64,000 nucleotides of DNA from Gracilariopsis chorda (Eukaryota > Rhodophyta > Florideophyceae > Gracilariales > Gracilariaceae). Numbering within the stretch: position 1 is the stretch's first letter; every line of letters begins with the position of its first letter. The DNA lies in contig NBIV01000212.1 of NCBI GenBank assembly GCA_003194525.1, positions 1-64,000 of the forward strand. The letters are read 5' to 3'. The position numbers were made by a program, and so were the translations under genes. This document shows, piece after piece, positions 33,192 to 41,974 of the stretch. Under the pieces are notes generated by a model. The model worked only from the letters and a program-made list of their open reading frames with translations. It ran no database searches and had not been told where the DNA came from.

Positions 33192-34469
33192 TCAACCTTC
33201 AGACAACCCGAGAGCCGCTGCAATCTGACCGAGCCTTGCATCCAACATGGCTCTCTTTCGAGCAAGAACCGCACCGTTTTCAAGCTCCTCAATTCTGTTC
33301 GCAATCCCTCGTTTGGTTGTGATGAAACGCCCCACCGCCTTGATACCATTCTTAACATCCTTTACCCCTCCTTCATTGATGATCATATTCCAGAAAACAC
33401 GATTCGCTTTGTTCGTGAGATCCGGTTGCGAAACAAAGTCGCGTTCGAAGAAGTCCATCAGTTCTCCTATCACGTATTCGTCCATTTGCAGTCCCCTCTT
33501 CGAATCCTCACTCGCCATGCCTTCATCCGTCCCGAAATTCTCCAGCACACAAAACCCTCTCTCCGACCGCTCCACTCTCTTCTTCGCATAGTAAACACGA
33601 GCCAAGTCCTCTCTCTCAAAAGCGGCCATCCATAACGCTTCCTCTTCATTCGATGCCGTTCCTGATGACGGCATCTTCATGCCCAGCACTGCACGTGTCG
33701 TAGTACCCATCTCTTTGTGCATGTTGCGCGATGCACGCCAGTACACAGCATTACGAACCATTCGGAAGTCATCTGGTGATAGGCACTCCGCCCGATGGTG
33801 CTTCCTCAGATTTATCCTCTGCATCCATGGATAGGAATGCTTCACTGCATTTCCGCTTGCAGGCCACTCACTGGGCAACGAGTATTCCAGGTCCACCCAA
33901 GACATGTCCGCTCCCATAGCCAGCTCTCCTGGCGTACGTAAGCCAGCTGGAAGCTTGTCAGGATTCTTATCGTCAAAGCTGCCTGCGGTTTGCTGCTCCT
34001 TTGCCTCGTCTTCCTCATCATCCACAAAGTCCTCCTGAGCTTCATCCTCGCTTGACTCGAGCACGATGATCTCCTGTGCTGTCAAACACGTCTTCAAATC
34101 TCTCCTTGCCATACTACGCAGCACCTCCACCACCTCCTGCGAGATACCAAAGCCAAGTCGCTTCACACCACGTGCAGTCGGCTTACGATTCGATCGTCTC
34201 TGTTTCTTCACCAGTGGCTCAAAATCAACTGACTCTTCATCTTCATCTTCGTCCAGGACCTCCACTTTACGCTTCTTTGATATTCGCTTACTTCTTCGAG
34301 CCTCCTGGTCAGGATTTGGAGGTTCCTGAGCAGCTTGCTCATTCGGACCAAGCAACTCGATCACGTCCACATCGGCCGCATAGAGAGCAGCAGCAGTAGC
34401 ATCCTGTCCCTGCATGCCCGACAATGCGCTGGACAACGTCCTACGAACCTCTTTCACCTTATTACTCAC
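33192..34469 (-). CDS. Large acidic/basic protein next to ParB-like gene
   Basis: 425 residues with no recognised family. The N-terminal part is nuclear-looking: a cluster RRSKRISKKRKVEV that could be a nuclear localisation signal, then acidic runs (DEDEDEESVDFE, SSEDEAQEDFVDDEEDEAKE). The C-terminal 230 residues look globular (MSWVDLEYSLPSEWPASGNAV, YPWMQRINLRKHHRAECLSPDDFRMVRNAVYWRASRNMH, VIGELMDFFERDF, ANRVFWNMIINEGGVKDVKNGIKAVGRFI). It lies directly downstream of the ParB-like ORF on the same strand. The right-arm version (60017-60778) keeps only the first 60 percent. It may be the C-terminal portion of the same protein as the ParB-like ORF, since the reading begins in sequence that is also open in that neighbour. 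Confidence 0.55.
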   Translation of the reverse strand: MSNKVKEVRRTLSSALSGMQGQDATAAALYAADVDVIELLGPNEQAAQEPPNPDQEARRSKRISKKRKVEVLDEDEDEESVDFEPLVKKQRRSNRKPTARGVKRLGFGISQEVVEVLRSMARRDLKTCLTAQEIIVLESSEDEAQEDFVDDEEDEAKEQQTAGSFDDKNPDKLPAGLRTPGELAMGADMSWVDLEYSLPSEWPASGNAVKHSYPWMQRINLRKHHRAECLSPDDFRMVRNAVYWRASRNMHKEMGTTTRAVLGMKMPSSGTASNEEEALWMAAFEREDLARVYYAKKRVERSERGFCVLENFGTDEGMASEDSKRGLQMDEYVIGELMDFFERDFVSQPDLTNKANRVFWNMIINEGGVKDVKNGIKAVGRFITTKRGIANRIEELENGAVLARKRAMLDARLGQIAAALGLSEG

Positions 34470-34535
34470 TCTGCACTCCAGTGAACTGCATTTATGTTTC
34501 GTATACCACTTCCCCAGACGAGGTATGATATACTT

Positions 34536-35687
34536 TTACACAGTCTGGTCAGAATCGCCGATGGTACCCGTGGTATTCATCACTTCCTGTCCTTTTTTTT
34601 TCTCCTTCATGGAACTCCCCAGCTCACTGCAAATGTCATACGTTCTAGAAGCGCAGTCGAAGAGGTACTTTAGGAAATCCTCAAACGGTCCCATCTTTAC
34701 AGTGGCCGCTGACTTCACTCGAACATGCACCTGTAGACATTGGATAGTAAAACCAAACTTATCTCCTGATATTCCATGCAGAATATCACTAGACACATGA
34801 GTGATTCCAATTTGAGGTGTCTCCTGCCACACCACATCAAAGAACTCTAACAGACCGGGATTACGCGCAAACTTCAGAGCAAGACCAGAATGGCGATTGA
34901 AATGACGTATCTTCCCTTCTTTCCCCTTCATCTCACTGCTACACAACACCCCCGTGATTTGGCTTGGTTTAAGCTTCGACAACTCATACCCATCCTGCTC
35001 TACACCATTACAAATAAACGAAACAGCAGTGTGAATCTTATCTGCGAAGGATATCACCAGAACATTGGAGCTCAAATCATTCAATGTCTTCGCCAGCCAC
35101 AAAACCTCATTCAATGTCATTCTCTGGCTGTCGTTCCGTTCCCAAAGCGTGACGTTCAAACCAGCAGTAATCCGTGCCCATCTCGCACCACCCTGCTCGA
35201 GGTCCAGTAGAACAATCACTCGATGGAAGCCGTCCACCAAAACCAAAGAAACAATCAAACACCCACTCGCATCAATAGCGTCACGAACCGGCACATCCTC
35301 CAACAGGGCCACCACAATAGACCTAAGAGAAGGGAGCCATCCAAATTTCCTCAGTTTGTTCGAAGTATCTCGAAGATGTTTGTCATTCTTCGAACGAACC
35401 ATGTTCTTCGGAAATCGAATGTTGCGGATGTCGATAACGCAATTTTGCTGGTCATAATCATGTCGATTGATGTCTAGGACCCCCAAACTGTTATCCACCT
35501 CTTCCGAAAGAACAGCATCACCTTCATCATATAAAACCCTCTCCTCGGGATCAAGATAGTTCCTGGAGAGTACGTGCACCTCTATGACGTCATCGTAGTA
35601 GCTTGCTCCGACTTCAGGGCCTCCTCGGTTTCCAGAGCCGCCCGCGAGAGCACCTGATGTTCCTCCACCGCTCTGACGGATGTTCAC
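34536..35687 (-). CDS. ParB-like domain protein, left-arm copy
   Basis: 383 residues. The region IDIRNIRFPKNMVRSKNDKH, then LRKFGWLPSLRSIVVALLE, and LVLVDGFHRVIVLLDLEQ followed by ARITAGLNVTLWERND fits the ParB/Srx-like fold: an initial 'I-x-x-I-R-P-N-x-R' strand, a 'pI-x-V' strand, and the hallmark D-G-x-H-R. In bacteria such domains bind centromere DNA or act as nucleases; in eukaryotic mobile elements ParB-like modules accompany DNA methylases. The remainder (NDLSSNVLVISFADKIHTAVSFICNGV and onward) is a helical region without a name. The more complete copy is at 58044-60080. Confidence 0.55.
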   Translation of the reverse strand: MNIRQSGGGTSGALAGGSGNRGGPEVGASYYDDVIEVHVLSRNYLDPEERVLYDEGDAVLSEEVDNSLGVLDINRHDYDQQNCVIDIRNIRFPKNMVRSKNDKHLRDTSNKLRKFGWLPSLRSIVVALLEDVPVRDAIDASGCLIVSLVLVDGFHRVIVLLDLEQGGARWARITAGLNVTLWERNDSQRMTLNEVLWLAKTLNDLSSNVLVISFADKIHTAVSFICNGVEQDGYELSKLKPSQITGVLCSSEMKGKEGKIRHFNRHSGLALKFARNPGLLEFFDVVWQETPQIGITHVSSDILHGISGDKFGFTIQCLQVHVRVKSAATVKMGPFEDFLKYLFDCASRTYDICSELGSSMKEKKKGQEVMNTTGTIGDSDQTV

Positions 35688-35693
35688 CGGAGT

Positions 35694-36296
35694 CTATCCA
35701 CTGCTCTCAAGGCTCTTCACCGGCGCTTTGGTCACCAAAATGCTTGATGGTGTACCAGCAACAGCGGGAAGGCGCTTGACTTGTCTTGCAGTGGTCCTGG
35801 AAGCTGTACTTCTGTGGAAAGTCTTCACATTTGCTCCTAACTGCGGTGAAACCGACTCATTCCCCTCTACGCCTTCATTTTTGACACTCATCATGGCAGC
35901 GTCCCATGCATATAACCCCGCTGAAACCATCTCCTTCAAAGTTGCGGACGGTTCCTCGGAACACCCAAAAACATAAGGGTACTTCTCATCTTGGTGTGAC
36001 GAAATATTTGTCTTAAAGATAACCACGAAGTCCCCTCCAGGTCTCTGCGTAGAGGACAGGGGATGGTTGTGTAGAGAACAACAGAGTCTCGTCCCCGGCC
36101 CCCCAGCAACCCCCACACCGCGCAATTTCGCCTCTCCTACATTCACCTTCGCATCACTACTCCCAACTCGTACGAACAGATTGACCTCCGCATCGCCCTT
36201 AAGCACCTGACCCGTACTGCCCCCAATTGATGGCTTAGGGTGGCTGGCAGTTCGGGTGGCGCCCCGGCTCTTCGCTTTGCCTCGCGTGGTCGGCAT
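35694..36296 (-). CDS. N-terminal region of ParB-like protein, left arm
   Basis: 200 residues starting MPTTRGKAKSRGATRTASH, with a basic, disordered N-terminus. Then comes a compact stretch VNLFVRVGSSDAKVNVGEAKLRGVGV with KYPYVFGCSEEPSATLKEMVSAGLYAWDAAMMSV. In the right arm the same sequence is continuous with the ParB-like domain in one 678-residue frame, so this is the upstream part of the same gene. An earlier in-frame start is possible in the right arm but not in this copy. No separate function is assigned. Confidence 0.55.
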   Translation of the reverse strand: MPTTRGKAKSRGATRTASHPKPSIGGSTGQVLKGDAEVNLFVRVGSSDAKVNVGEAKLRGVGVAGGPGTRLCCSLHNHPLSSTQRPGGDFVVIFKTNISSHQDEKYPYVFGCSEEPSATLKEMVSAGLYAWDAAMMSVKNEGVEGNESVSPQLGANVKTFHRSTASRTTARQVKRLPAVAGTPSSILVTKAPVKSLESSG

Positions 36297-36777
36297 GTCG
36301 ATAACACGTCAGTTCAGCGAAACAGGCTTCCTGGGATTCCGTTTCCGTGATGGCGCGTTTATCTTGTTCCAAGTGGAATACATGGCTGAGTACTTCAACG
36401 GTCGCGCTTGCGTTTTCTTGGCACACGCTGACGTTGAATGATCCCGTGATCACGTATGCTTGGTTCCAAAGAGATAAACGTAAGCACTATATATCGTTTT
36501 CATGACATCCATTGTCGTCAACGTAGCATCCCTGCAATTCCTCTCCCAATTAGTTGCATTGCAAAAAGAATTTGATAATTTTGTGGTCGAGGACCATGGT
36601 CCGAGGTGTCGTGGTGCTCCATCGCGAACGCGATGCAGCGCCAGGACGCGAAAGTTTAATTAAAATTCATGCCTGGCACTCCATCGTGTTCGCAATGGAT
36701 CACCATGACACCTCGGACCATGGTCATCCACTCAAAACTAAGAGAAACATAATCCGAAGAAAACGGGTTCATTCAAG
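36297..36777. promoter_or_regulatory. Divergent intergenic region with hairpin repeat, left arm
   Basis: The region lies between head-to-head genes (ParB-like to the left, methyltransferase cluster to the right). It includes a TATA-like site (CTATATATCG, near 36487-36496). It also holds a long imperfect inverted repeat (about 36590-36725) whose ends read CATGGTCCGAGGTGTC and GACACCTCGGACCATG around a TTTAATTAAAATT centre. Homologous sequence in the right arm is duplicated (57130-57990). A bidirectional promoter is inferred from position, not shown. Confidence 0.55.
36590..36725. repeat. MITE-like inverted repeat
   Basis: The outer 16-bp termini CATGGTCCGAGGTGTC / GACACCTCGGACCATG are perfectly inverted. 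Inner pairs around GCTCCATCG are imperfect. The centre is TTAATTAA. Related copies lie at about 57185-57310 and 57650-57850. Confidence 0.75.
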
Positions 36778-37458
36778 ATGCACGGAACCGGAGAAGAGCT
36801 TATTGATGCTTATCTTGCAGTTCGTGATGACTACGCAGCGACGAGGCAAAATGTGGATGAGACGAGAAGTTTGAAGCACACCGACTTTGTAGAGTTCGCG
36901 GTACAAAGTCGCAACGTTCATGACTCTGCCAAGAAAATGTTTCTAACTCTCATTGGACCGGATTACATCTCGTATTCGGACTCCGAGCTCCGTAAAATGT
37001 CTCTCAGAGGCCCTCCACGTCAACTCTATCTTATGGCAAGGGTGGTGGACGTAAAGGACAGTGAAGAAGACTGGCGTGTAAGGGACTTTTGGAAGGTTTA
37101 TTGTAAAAGGGAAGGGCTTAAAGGAGTTCTCCGTAACGTGTTGTTGTCTGTCTTTTGCAAGTCCCGTGTTCTGGGAGCAACCAACAAATCTTCCGCTTTC
37201 CACACGGATCCTTGCACCGACTTTGAAATGGTCATTGGGTTGTCTATGGTGCAACAGAATGCCGTGGATAGGAAAGGAAGTGGTAGGAAGAGGAAAAGGG
37301 GCATGGCAGCTAAGAAGTTCTCGAAAGTGAGTTTTTCGGACATGACCCAGAGTCAGAGAGTCGGGTATGGTGTGCAGCTGGTGACCAGGGCTTGGGATTG
37401 TTTCGCCCAATTCCTCGGGTTTCCCAACGTTGAGGTTATGATCTTGCCTTACATTTGA
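36778..37458 (+). CDS. First ORF of the methyltransferase cluster, unknown
   Basis: 226 residues starting MHGTGEELIDAYLAVRDD. No family is recognised. Mid-protein it has a globular block (LRGPPRQLYLMARVVDV, VRDFWKVYCKREGLKGVLRNVLLSVFCKSR, AFHTDPCTDFEMVIGLSMVQQNAV), a basic patch RKGSGRKRKRGMAAKKFSK, and a second block (SQRVGYGVQLVTRAWDCFAQFLGF). It is directly upstream of, and on the same strand as, the methyltransferase. A small frame at 37540-37809 (VVVQEKLFEISAPSKLDALKRFI) continues the coding region, and the pieces may form one long protein. The right-arm counterparts are 56938-57126 and 56446-56907. Confidence 0.5.
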   Translation: MHGTGEELIDAYLAVRDDYAATRQNVDETRSLKHTDFVEFAVQSRNVHDSAKKMFLTLIGPDYISYSDSELRKMSLRGPPRQLYLMARVVDVKDSEEDWRVRDFWKVYCKREGLKGVLRNVLLSVFCKSRVLGATNKSSAFHTDPCTDFEMVIGLSMVQQNAVDRKGSGRKRKRGMAAKKFSKVSFSDMTQSQRVGYGVQLVTRAWDCFAQFLGFPNVEVMILPYI

Positions 37459-37754
37459 CTGGACTATATCAATGTAGTCTTCACCGATATCGCACAACGC
37501 TCCATGGGCGTCTAACACAAAGAATGTTCCAAACAGTTTGTGGAGGAGAAGAACGTCACCACCGTAGAAGAAAACGTTACCAAATGGGCATGGAATCTGC
37601 CGGACCCAATGGATACAGCGCTTCGCCTTTGTGCCAAAGAATACCTTGGTGACCTTTCTAATGTGGTGGTACAAGAGAAACTGTTCGAAATCTCTGCTCC
37701 GAGCAAATTGGATGCCCTCAAAAGGTTCATCATCACGAAAAAGAAACTTTTCCC

Positions 37755-38753
37755 TTGCGGTTTGAGAACTTTAGTGGATCTCTTGTCACTACGGTTCAAG
37801 AGACCATAACGCCTCTAACGCTCATTGCATTGCATGGAAGCAATGTCAAAGTACATCAAGCTGTGAAACCAGAGCGCGCAGAAGACGTTGAAATCAGTAT
37901 GGAGCCGGCAGAAACTGGTATGGCTGATGGTGGGAACGAACGTGCTGAGCGTGTGGAAGGTGGTGATCAGGGTGAGTTGGAAGAAGTGGAAGAGATTGAG
38001 ATGGTAGAGGATGCGGAACGTGGTACTGCGGAACGTGGTACTGCACCAAAGGCAACTGAAGGACTGCAGACAACAGCTTTGTTGCAGAACTTATCGTATA
38101 ATGTCGAAGGCACGGGGATTCGTGCACCACCGTACCCTATGAATTTGGATGATGTGATAGCTTACAAGTATTGTGAGAAGGAGATGTCCCGCAATTTCCG
38201 TCTGTACAACTGCAAGTTCGAAAATCTCATCGAACTTGACGACAACAAGTCTGGCGAAAGCGAGGTATCTATTGAAGGAAGGGTACAGTTCTTGCTTTCC
38301 GATCCGCCATATGGGACTCGTTCTGAGCGTCGTTTGGAGAACAGCCAACACGATATTCTGACAGAGAAGGGCATGAACAGGTCAGCGAGGAGGTCATCAA
38401 AGCTTCTACGTCCTGGTGGACATATTATACAGTTCTGCTCATGGGATCAGGTACCGTTGTGGCAGGATGTGCTACGGAAAGTTACCTACATGGATGAATC
38501 TGATACGATGCGTTACTTTTTTTTCGTCGACGAACAGCCCATCCATTTCGTACGGTCTTTAGGTAATACGACCGGTAACGTTGGGAGAAAAAGTTGCCAG
38601 TTGCACCAGACGAAAGAATACGCTGTACATGCTGTTCGTTCTGGAGTTACTTATGCACGACAGCACCGGATGGTCAACTATGAGAACTTCAATTATGTTG
38701 CTTCACGATACCCAGAGTATCATGCAGTCATGGATCAGGTGCCACCGATGTAA
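37755..38753 (+). CDS. DNA/RNA amino-methyltransferase, DPPY motif part (left arm)
   Basis: 332 residues. After an acidic low-complexity N-terminus (EGGDQGELEEVEEIEMVEDAE), the frame contains LLSDPPYGTRSE (DPPYG at 38301-38315), the catalytic motif IV of N6-adenine and N4-cytosine methyltransferases. It is followed by LLRPGGHIIQFCSWDQVPLWQDVL, the strand-helix that normally follows. The SAM-binding motif I comes after it in the next ORF (38778 onward), so the motif order IV-then-I corresponds to the beta class. The enzyme would transfer methyl from SAM to exocyclic amino groups of DNA. The left copy is divided between frames; the right copy (53851-54810) has both motifs in one frame. Confidence 0.75.
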   Translation: MRFENFSGSLVTTVQETITPLTLIALHGSNVKVHQAVKPERAEDVEISMEPAETGMADGGNERAERVEGGDQGELEEVEEIEMVEDAERGTAERGTAPKATEGLQTTALLQNLSYNVEGTGIRAPPYPMNLDDVIAYKYCEKEMSRNFRLYNCKFENLIELDDNKSGESEVSIEGRVQFLLSDPPYGTRSERRLENSQHDILTEKGMNRSARRSSKLLRPGGHIIQFCSWDQVPLWQDVLRKVTYMDESDTMRYFFFVDEQPIHFVRSLGNTTGNVGRKSCQLHQTKEYAVHAVRSGVTYARQHRMVNYENFNYVASRYPEYHAVMDQVPPM

Positions 38754-38777
38754 AATAGTGAAATGCTCATGTGATCT

Positions 38778-39545
38778 GTGAAAAACCCGGATGGAAAGTA
38801 TACGAGGAAGAGGGTGCGACTGGAACAGAAGTGTAGGGCACTGTTGAAAGAGCTGATTTGCAGGTTCAGTCAGCCAGGAGACCTCGTGGTCGACATGTTT
38901 GCTGGAACGTTCTCGACAGCGATGGCGTGCATGGAACTGCCCAAGCATCGGAAGTTTGTGGGGTGTGAACCGGACAAAGCTTGCTTTGAACACGCCAGAC
39001 ATGCCGCTATTGTTCGCTTCGCTTCCATAATACGGGAAGGACACACGGATATTGAGAAGAGCCAGGAGCTTCGAAAGATGGCCCATTGTGTTTCCTCTGC
39101 ATTCCCAATGAGAAGAAGCAGGCACACCATGTTATGCAGGGCTGTCGACGGATTTCCACCGTACCAAATTCTTCCCCCACACCTTGTGGACTTTCTCTCC
39201 ACTTTGTGGCAAAGTGAAATTCTAGGGAAGTTGGGAAGGAAGAAAGCTATGGATGGAGGGCCTAGGGAGCTGCAGGGAAGAATGAATCTGGAGAACATGA
39301 AGTCTCTATTGGCAATGGAGGTTGTGCAATATGGGTTGCGAGTGAGCAAGTCTAATATTCGTCACGAAAAGGCTGGTGTTGGATTGTTTGCAACTCGTCA
39401 AATTGCTGCAGGCGAGGTAGTGTGCTATTTCTATGGGTTGTTGGTTTATCATGACCTTTCCAATGGGAAAGAAGTGCACAAGACCTACGGGGAGGGAGTC
39501 ATGGGTGTGACGAAGGATCACTTCCGGAGTATGCGGTGGAGATAG
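38778..39545 (+). CDS. Methyltransferase motif I plus start of SET domain (left arm)
   Basis: 255 residues. The N-terminal half shows LICRFSQPGDLVVDMFAGTFSTAMACMELP and FVGCEPDKACFE, the motif I / motif II region that binds SAM in beta-class amino-methyltransferases. The C-terminal part begins a SET domain: GVGLFATRQIAAGEVVCYFYG, the 'G-x-G-x-F-A-x-x-x-I-x-x-G-E-x-x-x-x-Y-x-G' motif. The two enzymes are therefore in line on one strand, and in this frame motif I and the SET start are in one ORF. That suggests a fused DNA-plus-protein methyltransferase. Confidence 0.7.
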   Translation: MKNPDGKYTRKRVRLEQKCRALLKELICRFSQPGDLVVDMFAGTFSTAMACMELPKHRKFVGCEPDKACFEHARHAAIVRFASIIREGHTDIEKSQELRKMAHCVSSAFPMRRSRHTMLCRAVDGFPPYQILPPHLVDFLSTLWQSEILGKLGRKKAMDGGPRELQGRMNLENMKSLLAMEVVQYGLRVSKSNIRHEKAGVGLFATRQIAAGEVVCYFYGLLVYHDLSNGKEVHKTYGEGVMGVTKDHFRSMRWR

Positions 39546-39928
39546 AAGTCTACGGTCAACAGTTCCAATCAATTCCACATCGAGAAAAGCTGACTAATTG
39601 GCATGGAAAACAAGCAAACCCCATTTTATGGGTGGTTCCTGCCTCTTTTTGTATTGCGGGGTATATAAACGATCCAAAGTACGTGGAAGGGGATAAACAG
39701 TTATTTCTCATAGTTTATGGCCTCGTGAAAAAGAGGGAGGCTAATGTGCGAATGAAACGGACACCGGGAGTGGGACGAACACCAGGGGGAATAACGGACT
39801 ACAAACTTATTAAGATGGATGCGACAGCCAACATAGAGCAAGGAGAGGAACTCTTCGCCAGATACGGTAATGTTTATGACTGGCAAACCCATTTGAATGT
39901 GGAGGATGGAATGATAGTCATTGATTAG
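39536..39928 (+). CDS. SET domain, C-terminal part (left arm)
   Basis: 130 residues continuing the SET fold. A short insert is followed by FCIAGYINDPKY (position of the Asn-His-Ser motif; here Asn-Asp-Pro), EANVRMKR (the following Asn-containing strand) and ATANIEQGEELFARYG, which corresponds to the 'G-E-E-L-x-x-x-Y' catalytic Tyr motif. SET enzymes methylate lysines on histones or other proteins using SAM. The His of the pseudoknot Asn-His is not seen, so activity is uncertain. It overlaps the preceding ORF by ten bases. Confidence 0.65.
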   Translation: MEIEVYGQQFQSIPHREKLTNWHGKQANPILWVVPASFCIAGYINDPKYVEGDKQLFLIVYGLVKKREANVRMKRTPGVGRTPGGITDYKLIKMDATANIEQGEELFARYGNVYDWQTHLNVEDGMIVID

Positions 39929-40141
39929 TTTGTTGTTATAAAACTTTGTCCACAGCTTGGCTAAAGGGTGAAGTTTATTATTTGAACGGATGTGTACTCC
40001 TAACTTAGGAGAACATCACTTTTCAATAAGGATATAGGATACAAAGCGATATAGATGTGATACAGAAACGCCCATTTTCGGTACCACGGAGGATCGTATT
40101 CTCAAAATTTCACAAAAACCAAAGATTTTTGTGAGCATTAG
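39929..40141. other. Short spacer after SET ORF
   Basis: 213 bp, AT-rich, with no gene. It probably holds the terminator of the methyltransferase cluster and the promoter of the basic protein. The homologous spacer is at 52895-53059. Confidence 0.4.
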
Positions 40142-40975
40142 ATGGTGAGATTTTCCGGGACAACGCACGGCGTGTGCCATCCCAGAGCGTCACTAGCCAC
40201 TTGCGCAAGAGTTTTGATTCCAAGAATCGCGCAGAAGGGAAAGAAACGAGGCCCAGGAAGGGGTGGTGCGGCAAGTGCGCCTAAGACGTGGCGAAAGGCT
40301 ATTGAGGAGCGAACCGCGAGTGGAACGAAATTAAAATCATGTGTTCTCAGGAGCAGATTATCGGGGAGGAGGTCAGGAGGAGGTACTTCGAAGAGAGGGG
40401 GACAAGGTGGGGCAAAGAACGTCGGATCCGAACGCAAAACGAGTGAGCGCAGGACAAGTGAGCGCAGGACGAGTGAAAATTTGAAGGCTGATGCCTATGC
40501 GCATGTAGCACGCAGGAGAGCTTTGGTTCGGGGACAGCGATCTATGCCTGGGGCTGGTGGTGCGGTGGAGAGCAAGAAACGGTCGGTTGCTAGGAGAAGA
40601 GACGATGTACCACCTCAGGGAGGGTTGAAAGCAAATGCTTGGGTCGAAGACCGAGAAAAAGATGAAGAATTGCCGGAAAGGAAACAAATGGAAGAGGCAG
40701 TTGCGCTGAAGAGAGGTGGATCCCCAAGGGGAAATCAATATGGAGGAGAGGTAAATTTCCCTTTGGTAGAGAGTGATGGGGACGAAGAGGATCACATTGT
40801 GAAGAGGAGATGGAAGAGAGAGAGAATAAAAGAAGGAGTGGGACGCCGCTCTGATTTAAAGGAAACGCGAGAAGTGGAAGAAGTGCTCAGAGCGACGGAT
40901 GGAATACAGGAAGCATCGAAAAGTGGAGCACGTACGAGCACCCCGGTACCGGCGCGAAAGGTGCAAATAGCTTAA
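40142..40975 (+). CDS. Basic Arg/Ser-rich protein (left arm)
   Basis: 277 residues, strongly basic and probably disordered. The N-terminal part has KGKKRGPGRG, reminiscent of AT-hook or nuclear-localisation sequences. It is followed by repeated SERRTSERRTSE and Gly/Arg-rich segments, and a C-terminal stretch GRRSDLKETREVEEVLRATDGIQEAS. No enzyme fold is recognised. The right-arm copy (51863-52894) is longer by about 60 residues and continues into a MRERKRSVHRSPSEPAQERR segment. It may be a DNA-binding or packaging-type protein, but that is only a guess from charge. Confidence 0.5.
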   Translation: MVRFSGTTHGVCHPRASLATCARVLIPRIAQKGKKRGPGRGGAASAPKTWRKAIEERTASGTKLKSCVLRSRLSGRRSGGGTSKRGGQGGAKNVGSERKTSERRTSERRTSENLKADAYAHVARRRALVRGQRSMPGAGGAVESKKRSVARRRDDVPPQGGLKANAWVEDREKDEELPERKQMEEAVALKRGGSPRGNQYGGEVNFPLVESDGDEEDHIVKRRWKRERIKEGVGRRSDLKETREVEEVLRATDGIQEASKSGARTSTPVPARKVQIA

Positions 40976-41150
40976 GACCTGGAAAGTGATAAAAGAAGCA
41001 TAACGCCACGGACTCCGGAAGGGATGCGAGAGAGGAAACAAAGTGTTCATCGGTTGCCAAGTGAGCCTGCTCAGGAGCGACGGCTGCCTGTCAATATTTT
41101 GGGAGATGCAGGCAATGAGGACATCGGTGTGATTTTTTTATCTTCGTTAG

Positions 41151-41894
41151 TTGAGAGGGTCAATATATTTGAAGGCAGAACTCGGACAGATCAAAGGGGA
41201 CCACTGCAGCCTAAAGATGTCGCTAAAGCTGACGCAAGAGGAACTGAAGAGGATGAGAGAAGAGATGAGCGAAAAGAATTTGCTGATAGATAGCTTACGG
41301 GAAGGGATGAAGGTGAGAAGAGGGGAGAGAAAGGGATCTAAAGGTGAAAAGGAATTGCGAGGGCGTAGGAAGTATGTGGTTGATGTGCAAGAGGGTTTTT
41401 ATGGGTTTGCCAGGGTAGTATATGATAGGTTGTTGTACTATGCGAAAGTGGGGTTATCGGAGCTTTGTTTTACTTCGGAGGGTGTGGAAAGGAACTGGAA
41501 GAATCGATGCCAAGTATTGGGGAAGGGAAAAGAGGGAAGTGTGTTTGTTTTGGGAGGAGAGGAGATTGTAACTCGATGTCCGTTTGAGATTGCGTCTGAG
41601 ATGAGGTCGTACACGCCTTCGTCGCGAGGAGGAAGTCATGAACTATTGAAGTACTTGGTTGGCGTTGAGATTAAGGGGGAGAGATGGGAGTCGATTCGTG
41701 AAGCGGGTAGCATGGATCAATGCGTGTGGGAGGTTGTTGCGGACAGGAGTTTGAGGCAACTTATGAAGCAGAATTTGAGAGATGTGATTGGGATTCGGAA
41801 GCGTGCGGCATCGGACAAAATGCTTTCGTTGCTTGGATATGACTTGATTGCCAGACGTGTGAGACCGCGAGAGGGGACGGGGCTAGACATTTAG
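41151..41894 (+). CDS. Coiled-coil and globular hypothetical protein (left arm)
   Basis: 247 residues. The N-terminal 60 residues are a likely coiled coil (KMSLKLTQEELKRMREEMSEKNLLIDSLREGM). The rest is globular without recognised family (YVVDVQEGFYGFARVVYDRLLYYAKVGLSELCFTSEGVERNWKNRC, SHELLKYLVGVEI). The right-arm copy (51109-51852) is the same length with only scattered substitutions, so the frame has been kept open since the duplication or is under constraint. Confidence 0.6.
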   Translation: MRGSIYLKAELGQIKGDHCSLKMSLKLTQEELKRMREEMSEKNLLIDSLREGMKVRRGERKGSKGEKELRGRRKYVVDVQEGFYGFARVVYDRLLYYAKVGLSELCFTSEGVERNWKNRCQVLGKGKEGSVFVLGGEEIVTRCPFEIASEMRSYTPSSRGGSHELLKYLVGVEIKGERWESIREAGSMDQCVWEVVADRSLRQLMKQNLRDVIGIRKRAASDKMLSLLGYDLIARRVRPREGTGLDI

Positions 41895-41974
41895 TTTAAG
41901 AAGCAGTTAGAGGAAGCAAAGACGAAGTTCCAGGGGATGGGGAGACGAAGAGCGGTAGTTTATGTTCTTGGAGG

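Noticed and set aside
33192-34469. Acidic/basic protein as a histone chaperone or HMG protein
   Set aside because: Only charge and a nuclear-localisation-like cluster support this. No HMG box or chaperone motif was seen.
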